Below are positions 23,723 to 30,762 of a DNA stretch of 30,762 nt, in pieces; position 1 is the stretch's first letter, and the number at the start of each line of letters is the position of its first letter. Source of the DNA: JAFDVL01 sp043736395 (GTDB taxonomy: Bacteria; Acidobacteriota; Blastocatellia; RBC074). The position numbers were made by a program, and so were the translations under genes. The DNA lies in assembly GCA_043736395.1 (NCBI GenBank), contig JAYTCQ010000304.1, forward strand, positions 1-30,762. The letters run 5' to 3'. Under the pieces are notes generated by a model. The model saw only the letters and a program-made list of their open reading frames with translations, did not search any database and had not been told where the DNA came from.

Positions 23723-25432
23723 ATGGAAAATATGAATTGGATGCGAAGAAAATTCTTGCAGAGTTCAAGTTTGCTGGGGGCGGGAATTGTGTTGAATGGC
23801 ACGGCAGCGGCGCAACACGAAGGGCACCAAATGCCAAAGCCGGAGCCGAAACCAAAGACCGACAAACCGAAAACCAGTCAACCGGCAATGCCGGAACACG
23901 ATCATGAAAAAATGTTAGCCGAACAGGCTAAACAGGCGACCGGGCAGTATGTGCCCGTGCAGACACCTGATCTGAAAAAGCTGGAATATACGATGGACAA
24001 CGGCGTCAAAGTTTTCAACCTGCGCGCTGAAGTCATTCATTGTGAGCTGATGCCCAAAACTCACATGGGGCCAGCGCGCAAGATGTGGGCATGGGGTTAC
24101 AACGGCAGCGTGCCGGGGCCAATGTTCGAAGTTGTCGAAGGCGACCGCCTGCGCGTTATCTTTGAAAATAAACTGCCTGAACCGACGACGATTCACTGGC
24201 ACGGACTTGAGATTCCAATTGAGATGGATGGTACGCCTTACATCAGTCAGCCGATGGTCGAACCGGGCGGCGTGTTTATTTACGAGTTTACGGTCAACCA
24301 ACACGGCACCTTCTTCTATCATTCGCACGGCGCGATGCAGGAGATGTTCGGAATGATCGGAATGTTTGTTATCCATCCCAAAACGCCACAAACGCCGCGT
24401 GTAGATAGAGACTTTGGAATCGTACTTCAGGAATGGGCGCTGCTGCCGAACAACGACGTACCGAATTCGCTTTCGATGGAATTCAACTGGTTGACGATGA
24501 ACGGCAAAGCCGCACCCGCTACGACGCCGATGATCGTCAAGAAAGGCGAGCGAGTGCGTTTACGGTTAGTGAATATGGGGATGGATCATCATCCGATCCA
24601 TCTGCATGGCGTGCAGTTCTACGTGACCGGCACGGAAGGCGGACGCATTCCCCAATCGGCGTGGTATCCGGGCAATACAATTATTGTCGGTGTAGCGCAG
24701 GCGCGTGATCTTGAATTTGTTGCGCAATATGAAGGCGACTGGATGCTGCACTGCCACATGCCACACCACATGATGAATCAGATGGTTTCGATGGTCGGCC
24801 CCATGGCGATGTCGCACGGGAGTGGTTCACAGACAGGTTTGGGGATGGAAGAAGGAATGGGCATGTTGCGGCAAGGTCATGCGCTCAGCGAAGACTTTGG
24901 TCCTGGCATGGGGCGTGGCATGGGAATGACAACGTCGGAACAAAAAGTTTCGAATGCAGTCGGGCAACAGACCCCGATGCCAACGGGGCTATTCGCCTGT
25001 CCGATGCATCCGGAAGTTCGTTCCAACAAAGAAGGGAATTGTCCGAAGTGCAATATGAAGCTCGTCAAACAACAAGCGCCGGAAATTTATGTTTGCCCGA
25101 TGCACCCGGAGGTTGTCTTGAATAAAGCCGGATCGTGTCCGAAATGCAATATGACATTAGTCAGGAAGCAGCAAACCGCCGTTGCCTTGACCGAGGAGGA
25201 ACGGAAGAAAGTTCCCGGTTACCCCCAGGATATGATGATGATTGTGGACGACGATGTAGCCAAGCCGGAAACGTGGGGACTCGCACCGGGCTGGACGGCT
25301 TCGATGATGGGCATGATGAACTTGGTGCGCGTGATGCCGGCAGATAAATACGATAAAATTATGGCAATGATCAAAGCGGGCAAAGTTGAAAAACCAAACG
25401 CTACGCCTGAACATAAACACGGTGATGAATAA
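23723..25432 (+). CDS. Tat-exported multicopper oxidase with two C-terminal heavy-metal-binding domains
   Basis: The 569-aa protein opens with a Tat signal (MRRKFLQSSSLLGAG) and a His/Pro/Lys-rich linker (31-62). All four copper motifs are intact: HWHG (158-161), HSH (200-202), HPIHLHG (290-296) and HCHxxxHxxxxM with Cys344 and axial Met354. A Met/Gly-rich stretch (350-402) follows. Residues 424-449 and 457-482 are two copies of the HMBD module (CPMHPEV ... CPKCNM), normally found on CusB or copper ATPases, and the tail ends HKHGDE. It probably oxidises Cu(I) in the periplasm, with HMBDs and Met region supplying metal. RBS TAGGAGT. The mature enzyme is a short (two- to three-domain) MCO. The oxidase call is very secure; the substrate is inferred from context. 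Confidence 0.95.
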   Translation: MENMNWMRRKFLQSSSLLGAGIVLNGTAAAQHEGHQMPKPEPKPKTDKPKTSQPAMPEHDHEKMLAEQAKQATGQYVPVQTPDLKKLEYTMDNGVKVFNLRAEVIHCELMPKTHMGPARKMWAWGYNGSVPGPMFEVVEGDRLRVIFENKLPEPTTIHWHGLEIPIEMDGTPYISQPMVEPGGVFIYEFTVNQHGTFFYHSHGAMQEMFGMIGMFVIHPKTPQTPRVDRDFGIVLQEWALLPNNDVPNSLSMEFNWLTMNGKAAPATTPMIVKKGERVRLRLVNMGMDHHPIHLHGVQFYVTGTEGGRIPQSAWYPGNTIIVGVAQARDLEFVAQYEGDWMLHCHMPHHMMNQMVSMVGPMAMSHGSGSQTGLGMEEGMGMLRQGHALSEDFGPGMGRGMGMTTSEQKVSNAVGQQTPMPTGLFACPMHPEVRSNKEGNCPKCNMKLVKQQAPEIYVCPMHPEVVLNKAGSCPKCNMTLVRKQQTAVALTEEERKKVPGYPQDMMMIVDDDVAKPETWGLAPGWTASMMGMMNLVRVMPADKYDKIMAMIKAGKVEKPNATPEHKHGDE

Positions 25433-25492
25433 TCTCACACATCAGGATTACATTTGAAATTCGCTATAGCGTCACGAAACTTGGCTTTAATT

Positions 25493-26677
25493 ATGAACAA
25501 ATTACTACTCCTATTCGCAGCGGTTTTCTTTCCTCTTTTGTCATTTGCACAGGTGGGAGACTTACCGCTTCAAGCGGGAGCGGGCAGCGGTCAACCCAAT
25601 CTGGCAGTTGCGGCGGATGGCAGAGTTCATTTGAGTTGGATCGAACGGTTAGGCGAGGGACGTTTCTCGCTGCGGTTTTCAACGTTGGAAAAAGATATTT
25701 GGTCAGCTCCTCGTGTTATCGCCGAAGGTTCGAACTGGTTCGTGAACTGGGCGGATTTTCCTTCAATGATTGCTCTGCCGGACGGTTCGCTGGCGGCGCA
25801 TTGGCTGGTAAAAAGCGGGACAGGAACGTTTGATTACGATGTGACAATCTCACGTTCATTCAATGGTGGCAAAACGTGGAGTAAGCCGTTTGTGCCCCAT
25901 CGCGATGGGGTCAAGGCAGAGCACGGATTCGTTTCGCTGTTAGCGGCAAAAGATGGAAATCTGGCGGCAGTCTGGCTTGACGGACGCGAAATGAAACCTG
26001 GCGCAGGCGACCACGATCATGGACATGGCGAGATGACATTGCGTTACTTGAAGGTCAAACGTGATGGCACACTGACCGACGAAGCTGTGTTGGATTCACG
26101 AGTGTGCGAATGCTGTCAGACTTCGGCGGCGATAACGGCTGATGGGCCAGTCGTTGTGTACCGCGACCGCTCGGAGCAGGAGCTTCGTGACATTTCCATT
26201 GTGCGTTTGCGCGACGGCAAATGGAGTCAGCCGCTGCCTGTTTTCAAAGATGGCTGGCAAATCAATGGCTGCCCTGTGAACGGCCCTTCAGTGGCGGCGT
26301 CGGGTCGTCGCGTAGCCGTTGCCTGGTACACCGGCGTTAATGACAAGCCGCGCGTGAAGCTGGCTTTTTCCACTGATGCGGGAGCGAGTTTTGGTGAACC
26401 AATAACGATTGATGACGGCAATCCAGCGGGGCGCGTAGAAACTTTGATGTTGGCGGACGGGACGGCAATGGTCTGCTGGTTGGAAAAGGTAACGGGCGGC
26501 GGCGAAGTTCGCGTGCGGCGTGTGAGACCGAGTGGTAAGTCTGATCCGGCGATGATTGTTTCCGGCACTGGCACAGCGCGCTCAAACGGTTTCCCGCAAA
26601 TGGCACGTGTCGGCAATAAGTTGGTCTTTGCGTGGACTGGCACACGTGTGATGACTGCGGTACTTCCTCTTCCTTAG
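25493..26677 (+). CDS. Exported sialidase-fold (BNR) protein with CxCC motif, copper-cluster member
   Basis: The 394-aa protein has a signal peptide (MNKLLLLFAAVFFPLLSFAQ) and propeller repeats with Asp-box-like elements (SFNGGKTWSKP, STDAGASFGEP). It lacks the sialidase arginine-triad context I would expect, so it need not be a sialidase. Unusual features are a His/Asp cluster DHDHGHGEM (173-181), RVCECCQTSAA (Cys205, 207, 208), and INGCPVNGP (Cys260), all in the middle blades. These look like a metal or redox site, consistent with the multicopper oxidase gene 60 nt upstream. The ATG at 25493 gives the signal peptide; the TTG at 25454 is a poorer start. An in-frame extension after the stop is reported in findings. 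Confidence 0.8.
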   Translation: MNKLLLLFAAVFFPLLSFAQVGDLPLQAGAGSGQPNLAVAADGRVHLSWIERLGEGRFSLRFSTLEKDIWSAPRVIAEGSNWFVNWADFPSMIALPDGSLAAHWLVKSGTGTFDYDVTISRSFNGGKTWSKPFVPHRDGVKAEHGFVSLLAAKDGNLAAVWLDGREMKPGAGDHDHGHGEMTLRYLKVKRDGTLTDEAVLDSRVCECCQTSAAITADGPVVVYRDRSEQELRDISIVRLRDGKWSQPLPVFKDGWQINGCPVNGPSVAASGRRVAVAWYTGVNDKPRVKLAFSTDAGASFGEPITIDDGNPAGRVETLMLADGTAMVCWLEKVTGGGEVRVRRVRPSGKSDPAMIVSGTGTARSNGFPQMARVGNKLVFAWTGTRVMTAVLPLP

Positions 26678-27026
26678 CGAGCGCACCTTCCAGCGCTACG
26701 TTATGGTCAACTCACCAGTTTCTATAATCCGGCTGACGGCATGGAAATCCGTTTTTAAGAAAACCAGATTTATTCAACACCTCAGTAACTTTCCTTCCTC
26801 AAAATTAAGGCGAAGTCGGCTTCACAGCACTATCACAATCCCCGTGAGATGAGCGGATTCCTCTCAGATTTGTTCGACTCAGAATTGAAAGAATTTAGCC
26901 ACAAAATACGCATTCGCGGCTCTTAGGGTAGAGCCTGCTGACAAAATAGTTTGGGTAACATCACGGCTGTGCCTCCGCCAAATAAACAACTGAACATACC
27001 GAGCACCGACTTCAGAATAGAAGAAA
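26678..27026. other. Intergenic stretch with no gene
   Basis: No tRNA, terminator or convincing promoter was found between the BNR gene and the methyltransferase. The first 81 nt stay in frame with the BNR gene past its TAG and encode a 26-residue tail. The rest is unremarkable mixed sequence. Confidence 0.6.
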
Positions 27027-28016
27027 ATGAATACTGCTCTTGCTCCAGTCACTGACAGGGATGAGGTGTCGCTTAAAATGGTGGCATCATTCTGTTGTTT
27101 GTGTGATCAAGAGGACTCCGAGATAGTTGGCAGAGGTGAAGATTTTGAGTACCGCACCAGTGAGGACACTTTTACCGCTATGCAGTGTGGCACGTGCAGT
27201 TTGGTTTATCTAAATCCGCGCCCCGCATTAGAAGAATTTACCCGCATTTATCCCGCTAGTTATCACGCCTTTGCATTTTCCAAAACAGAATTCGGGTTTG
27301 TTTTCAAAGCTCGGCGCTGGCTCGAAGCGCAACGTCTTTTGAGTTGGTGTCGCAACTTGCCGGACAATGCACGAATTATTGACATCGGTTGTGGCGATGG
27401 TTTCCACCTGGAATTACTTAAAGATTTTGGCAAGCAAACGTGGCAAATAGAAGGCGTCGATGCCGATGAACGTGCTGTGAAAATGGCTCATCAAAAAAGC
27501 CTCACGGTTCATCAGGGCTTACTCGAAAATCTTAATTTACCGCCGGAAACTTATGATTTAGCAATTTTAATTCAAACGATTGAACATCTCGCTGACCCAC
27601 CACAACTGCTTGCGAACGTACGGAAATTGTTGCGTCCAGGCGGGCGCGTCGTCATCGTCACCGATAACACGGACTCGCTTGATTTCCGAATATTCAAGCA
27701 GCGCTATTGGGGCGGCTATCATTTCCCGCGTCATTGGAATTTATTTAATCCGCAAACAGTACGCCGCTTAGCCGAGAAAACCGACTTTGAAGTGGAGACC
27801 TTGACTACACAAGTCAGTCCGGTGAATTGGACATATTCCGTGCGAAACGCTTTGGCCGACCGTAACGCGCCGAATTGGCTTATTGAATTGTTTAGTTTGA
27901 AATCCACGCTCGCACTCGGAGTATTCACGATTTTTGACTTCGTACACAATCTCGCCGGACGGGGCGCATTGCTCAATGCGATTCTCAGGCGTCCTGATTT
28001 GAAGGAAAACTTATGA
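27027..28016 (+). CDS. SAM-dependent methyltransferase with N-terminal Cys4 zinc motif
   Basis: The 329-aa protein begins with CxxC...CxxC (Cys23-26 and Cys54-57), the layout of the zinc ribbon seen on sugar C-methyltransferases and related Methyltransf_23 proteins. The Rossmann core has motif I IDIGCGDGFHLELL (119-130), the acidic loop GVDADERAV, motif IV YDLAILIQTIEHLADP, and RPGGRVVIVTDN. GGYHFPRHWNLF is a common signature of this class, known from lipid or polysaccharide modification. Its stop overlaps the ATG of the FAD oxidoreductase (ATGA at 28013-28016), so the two work together. Substrate unknown; a nucleotide sugar or lipid-linked sugar is plausible. Confidence 0.88.
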   Translation: MNTALAPVTDRDEVSLKMVASFCCLCDQEDSEIVGRGEDFEYRTSEDTFTAMQCGTCSLVYLNPRPALEEFTRIYPASYHAFAFSKTEFGFVFKARRWLEAQRLLSWCRNLPDNARIIDIGCGDGFHLELLKDFGKQTWQIEGVDADERAVKMAHQKSLTVHQGLLENLNLPPETYDLAILIQTIEHLADPPQLLANVRKLLRPGGRVVIVTDNTDSLDFRIFKQRYWGGYHFPRHWNLFNPQTVRRLAEKTDFEVETLTTQVSPVNWTYSVRNALADRNAPNWLIELFSLKSTLALGVFTIFDFVHNLAGRGALLNAILRRPDLKENL

Positions 28017-29395
28017 GACACAATGCCAATAAGCCAGTCGTAATTCTTGGTGCCGGTTTGGCCGGATTGACTGCCGCCAATTTTTTGCGTCAAAACAATA
28101 TTCCGGTTCTGCTCTTTGAAGCTGGAAATAAAATTGCCGGTCTCGCGCAAAGTTTTCATGATGAAGATGGTTTTACCTACGATTTCGGCGCCCATTTTAT
28201 TACCAATCGATTGGCAAAAGCGGTTGGAATTTCCGAAAAATGCCGCACGGTTAAGCATTACGCTGAAACAGTTTGGCTTGATGGTAAATCTTATGGCTAC
28301 CCGTTCGGACTACTGAGAATTCCGCGCATGGTGACCAGCGGCGTAACTTCAAAACTAGCTGTTTCAAATCCTAAACCTGCTTCCGCAGCGGAGTGGTTTC
28401 GCACGAATTACGGTTGCGCGTTAGCCGATGAAGTGGCGATTCCTTTAACCGAAGCATGGTCTGGAGCAACAGCCGAAAATCTTTCCCCGGCGGTTGGTGA
28501 TGGTATTTCTAATAGTATTCCGTATACGCTCTGGCTCAAGCTCGCTTCTCGTCTAACCCACCGTGCCATTTCTTGTGGCTATAGCCGCGAACTTCCCGAA
28601 AATGCGAGCGTCTATCACGTTTATCCTGAAGGCGGCATCGGTGCTTTGTGTCAAAAATTAGCGGCAGATTTAAGCGGCGTAATTCAGCTTGAATCACCAG
28701 TTGAAAAAATTTTGGTTGAGGAGAACCGAGCTACTGGCATTCGTGTGAATGGACGCGAGATCGAGGCAGCAGCGGTTATCAGCACTGCGCCGATTAATGT
28801 CCTGAGTAAAATAATCGAAGGCACTGACCGTCTGGAATATCTTTCACGTTTTCGGTATCGCCCGATGGTTTTCGTTAATTTGCGTTTGAAGGGGCGGGGA
28901 CTTTTGCCCGATGTCGTGACGTGGACACCCGAAACGCAATTTCCTTTTTTCCGCTTGACCGAAACGCCTCTCTCCATGCCCTGGCTTGCTCCCACAGATA
29001 AAACCATTATCACGGTAGATATTGGTTGTGAGAAAGGCGACGAATTCTGGCAAATGGATGAGGAACGATTAGGCGAGTTTTGTATTGAACATCTCAAACC
29101 AATTATTCCTAATGTCAGGCAACGCTACGAAGGCTGTCGTGTGATGCGAACGCCGATTGCTTATCCTGTTTTTCTTAGAGAATACGAAACTGAACGACAA
29201 AAATTGGCAACTGGAACGGGCATCGAAAACTTGTACAGTATCGGACGCAATGGGGAATTTATGCACATTTTTATGGAGGATGTATTTGAGCGGACGCGGA
29301 AAAAAATACAGCAACTAGCACTTTTACTAGCGACGCAAAACCGATCCTCCTTTGCTGTTCGCAATCCGATTAAAATCCTTACTCCATCGCGATAA
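28013..29395 (+). CDS. FAD-dependent oxidoreductase (amine oxidase/protoporphyrinogen oxidase-like)
   Basis: The 460-aa flavoprotein opens with the dinucleotide-binding fingerprint VVILGAGLAGLTAANFL (Gly13, 15, 18), an acidic residue at the end of strand 2 (FEAGNKIAG), and FTYDFGAHFITNR. The C-terminal FAD contact IENLYSIGRNGEFMHIFMED fits the GRxGxFxYxxxD pattern of UDP-galactopyranose-mutase-like and glycan-related oxidoreductases. The middle has the usual substrate domain (ENLSPAVGDGI, VINTAPINVLSK-like strand). It is translationally coupled to the methyltransferase by ATGA. Together they likely modify a sugar or lipid; a haem pathway role is less likely because no haem genes are near. Confidence 0.88.
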   Translation: MRHNANKPVVILGAGLAGLTAANFLRQNNIPVLLFEAGNKIAGLAQSFHDEDGFTYDFGAHFITNRLAKAVGISEKCRTVKHYAETVWLDGKSYGYPFGLLRIPRMVTSGVTSKLAVSNPKPASAAEWFRTNYGCALADEVAIPLTEAWSGATAENLSPAVGDGISNSIPYTLWLKLASRLTHRAISCGYSRELPENASVYHVYPEGGIGALCQKLAADLSGVIQLESPVEKILVEENRATGIRVNGREIEAAAVISTAPINVLSKIIEGTDRLEYLSRFRYRPMVFVNLRLKGRGLLPDVVTWTPETQFPFFRLTETPLSMPWLAPTDKTIITVDIGCEKGDEFWQMDEERLGEFCIEHLKPIIPNVRQRYEGCRVMRTPIAYPVFLREYETERQKLATGTGIENLYSIGRNGEFMHIFMEDVFERTRKKIQQLALLLATQNRSSFAVRNPIKILTPSR

Positions 29396-29405
29396 AAGTT
29401 CAAAT

Positions 29406-29633
29406 ATGGCAATGAAACCGGATAAAGAAATAATCATGATGTGGCAGGGCTTCGTAGTCGGAGCCTTGTATACCAGTTTAATTTTTATCCTGTGGATTTT
29501 TTGCACAGTGATCATTTACTCTTTTTTTTGCGTGAATCTTCAATCGCCGTTTGGTGTGCTCAGTACAACAGGATTAGCAGCTATTATCACCTGCCTAATT
29601 GTTAATTTTTCAGGAAAGCGAAGAGCAGGCTAA
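29406..29633 (+). CDS. Small two-helix membrane protein, unknown
   Basis: The 75-aa product has a basic start, two transmembrane helices (about MWQGFVVGALYTSLIFILWIF and GLAAIITCLIVNF) and a basic end (KRRAG), predicting both ends in the cytoplasm. No family is recognised. The ATG at 29406 follows the oxidoreductase stop by 10 nt; the longer frame from 29352 would overlap it. Co-transcription is likely. The Shine-Dalgarno is weak, so existence is less sure than for neighbours. Confidence 0.5.
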   Translation: MAMKPDKEIIMMWQGFVVGALYTSLIFILWIFCTVIIYSFFCVNLQSPFGVLSTTGLAAIITCLIVNFSGKRRAG

Positions 29634-29649
29634 AGCGGAAATGATCGCG

Positions 29650-29889
29650 CTATTCGTTTGTTTGCGCGTAAGGATTTTCGAGCGTTCCGGCGCGTAATTC
29701 ATCGGCGTACATCCGCTCAAATAGTTGGCGTCGTTTTTCTGTATCGGATAAGCCTTCGGGCAACGAAGATAAAATGATTTGACGTCCCGTCGCCATCATC
29801 GAGAACGCCATCTGCATACGCTCTTCGGGAGTGCGCGCCATAATCATTTCACGATAAAGTTTTTCGACTTCGGATGATGCGTCATTCAT
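29650..29889 (-). CDS. Small helical cytoplasmic protein, unknown
   Basis: The 79-aa product is charged and mainly helical, with MNDASSEVEKLYREMIMARTPEERMQMAF then SLPEGLSDTEKRRQLFERMYADEL. It has no signal or transmembrane segment. The TPEERMQMA and LSDTEKRRQLFERMY phrases look like conserved small-protein motifs seen beside nucleotidyltransferase-type genes, but I cannot name a family. I use the ATG at 29889 rather than the frame to 29925. It converges with the small membrane protein gene (16 nt apart). Confidence 0.6.
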   Translation of the reverse strand: MNDASSEVEKLYREMIMARTPEERMQMAFSMMATGRQIILSSLPEGLSDTEKRRQLFERMYADELRAGTLENPYAQTNE

Positions 29890-29915
29890 AAATATGGTGT
29901 CAGGATTTTTACTGA

Positions 29916-30002
29916 AAAGGGACAAGGGAACAAGGGATCAAAGAAGAAAGAATGATATTTTTATTCATCCATTTCTTTGATCCTTTGCCCCCTTGTCCCT
30001 TT
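29916..30002. repeat. 30-bp imperfect inverted repeat
   Basis: Arms at 29916-29945 and 29973-30002 are reverse complements at 27 of 30 positions and are built from AAGGGACAAGGG-type units (GGGACAAGGGAACAAGGGAT on the left). They flank a 27-nt AT-rich loop. The element lies just upstream of the small cytoplasmic protein gene and downstream of atpE. It resembles a dispersed palindromic repeat. Confidence 0.75.
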
Positions 30003-30024
30003 GCGGTAATTTTTTATCAAAATA

Positions 30025-30052
30025 AAAGGCGTATCCGTGAAGATACGCCTTT
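30025..30052 (-). terminator. Probable intrinsic terminator of atpE
   Basis: A perfect 11-bp stem (AAAGGCGTATC, complement GATACGCCTTT, 6-nt loop) lies 28 nt past the atpE stop. On the minus strand it ends in CCTTTTATTTTGATAAAAAAT, a loose T-tract. Confidence 0.75.
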
Positions 30053-30079
30053 CATTATACCACTGCTGTGATGTTGGTC

Positions 30080-30382
30080 TTAGACGCCGACCTTCACAAA
30101 CATGATGACGAGCGCGAAGATGACGCAGGTTTCGACGAAGGCGAGACCTAACAACATCATCGTTTGAATTTTTCCGGCTGCGCCAGGATTACGCGCTGCG
30201 CCTTCGCACGCGGCGGCGGCAATTTTACCATGACCAAGAGCGGCGATTCCGGCGGCGATTCCGATGCCGAGACCGGCGGCTAAATATCCATAACCTCTAT
30301 CTGTGACGCCACCGCCACTTTGCGCGAGCGCAGGCATGACAGTGAAGAGCATTCCGACGACTGCTAATAAAAACTTTTTCAT
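30080..30382 (-). CDS. atpE: ATP synthase F0 subunit c, made with a signal peptide
   Basis: The 100-aa precursor has an N-terminal Sec-like signal (MKKFLLAVVGMLFTVMPALAQ) followed by the two-helix hairpin. Helix 1 is YGYLAAGLGIGIAAGIAALGHG, the polar loop is ACEGAARNPG with the conserved Arg64-Asn65-Pro66, and helix 2 is LLGLAFVETCVIFALVIMF with the ion-carrying Glu84. No glutamine is present in helix 1 at the position used for sodium binding, so proton specificity is inferred. A signal-bearing subunit c is known in some phyla and is unusual compared with E. coli. RBS AAAGGA. It follows atpB by 206 nt, a longer gap than usual for this operon. Confidence 0.95.
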   Translation of the reverse strand: MKKFLLAVVGMLFTVMPALAQSGGGVTDRGYGYLAAGLGIGIAAGIAALGHGKIAAAACEGAARNPGAAGKIQTMMLLGLAFVETCVIFALVIMFVKVGV

Positions 30383-30588
30383 GATTTTTCCTTTGAAAAT
30401 AATTGTAAATTTAAGAAGCAATTTTGCTTCCGTGACAAAGGATGTTCGCAATTGATTCAGGAATAATTTCGACGCTAGGGATTCGATTACGCTTTTGGGA
30501 AAGGCAACGCTCCATCAACGTTTCAAACTGCAATTAAGAACCAATCATTCAAACATCCAAATACACAGGAATTGATCCTGCATAAAAT

Positions 30589-30762
30589 TTAGTGCGCGTG
30601 CGCTTCTCCGTGTCCGCCTTCATGTTCGTGATGCGTCATCTCGGCGATGTAAAGCATCGAAAGCACGATGAAGATAAACGTTTGCAGCACGCAAGCCAGT
30701 AATGATAATGGCATCAACAACATTGGTACGACCCAGGGGACTAATCCATTGAGGACGCCGCT
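30589..30762 (-). CDS. atpB: ATP synthase F0 subunit a, C-terminal part (window edge)
   Basis: Only the last 57 codons are in the window. They encode the final helices: NGLVPWVVPMLLMPLSLLACV and LQTFIFIVLSMLYIAEM, matching the LQAFVFxxLxxxYI end of subunit a. The tail HHEHEGGHGEAHAH is rich in histidine, seven in 14 residues. Subunit a forms the proton channel against the c-ring, and the neighbour atpE agrees. The essential arginine lies outside the window. The stop TAA is at 30589-30591. Confidence 0.93.
   Translation of the reverse strand, partial: SGVLNGLVPWVVPMLLMPLSLLACVLQTFIFIVLSMLYIAEMTHHEHEGGHGEAHAH

Noticed and set aside
24992..25168. Two-copy direct repeat as a mobile element
   Set aside because: The similarity is at protein level, explained by duplicated HMBD domains within one gene.
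26675..26677. TAG as recoded (pyrrolysine) codon
   Set aside because: No pyl genes are seen and a 26-residue tail is too short to argue for recoding.

Overview
The window comes from a Gram-negative bacterium of moderate GC. I infer Acidobacteriota, probably Blastocatellia-like, from gene content: an S46 peptidase, a very large exported Asp-box propeller, DUF4350 and DUF2891 proteins, many exported proteins with Sec or Tat signals, and an ATP synthase subunit c made with a signal peptide. This is a content-based guess; no rRNA or tRNA gene was seen in the window.

Layout. 13-1563 (minus): a PLP fold-III decarboxylase (ornithine/lysine/diaminopimelate type) followed 3 nt later by a small SMR-type membrane protein that lacks the catalytic glutamate of EmrE. 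1788-3325 (minus): a Tat-exported TIM-barrel protein behind an unknown exported protein. 3417-12031 (minus): a block of exported hydrolases: S46 dipeptidyl-peptidase, a 1088-aa Asp-box beta-propeller, a small ribosomal L7/L12-like protein coupled to it by a TAATG junction, an M19 dipeptidase, a class-C beta-lactamase-fold serine hydrolase, and a probable fragment of an M20 peptidase. 12090-14912 (minus): house-cleaning NTPase YjjX, a small membrane protein, DUF2752 and DUF4350. 14913-15389: a gene-free stretch with a ~184-bp near-palindrome. 15390-15725 (plus): an orphan xisI. 15743-18330: folA and thyA (minus) separated by an exported DUF2891 protein on the plus strand. 18505-20646 (plus): alpha-glucan phosphorylase with a good promoter and a palindrome at its probable start of transcription, ending in a strong terminator. 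20788-21597 (plus): an exported Tll0287-like haem-binding protein with its own terminator. 21746-26677 (plus): a copper-flavoured cluster of a Cys-rich secreted protein, a TolC/CusC-type channel, a multicopper oxidase carrying two C-terminal heavy-metal-binding domains, and a sialidase-fold protein with a CxCC motif. 27027-29395 (plus): a methyltransferase overlapping an FAD-dependent oxidoreductase, probably in glycan or lipid modification. 29406-29889: two small unknown proteins. 30080-30762 (minus): atpE and the 3' end of atpB.

The most interesting points are the copper cluster, with an MCO-HMBD-HMBD fusion and no CusA/CusB pump; the SMR-like protein with its acidic residue apparently moved from TM1 to TM3 beside an amino-acid decarboxylase; the L7/L12-like protein translationally coupled to a giant exported propeller; the orphan XisI beside a large palindrome; and five unrelated families of long intergenic inverted repeats, mostly at gene ends.
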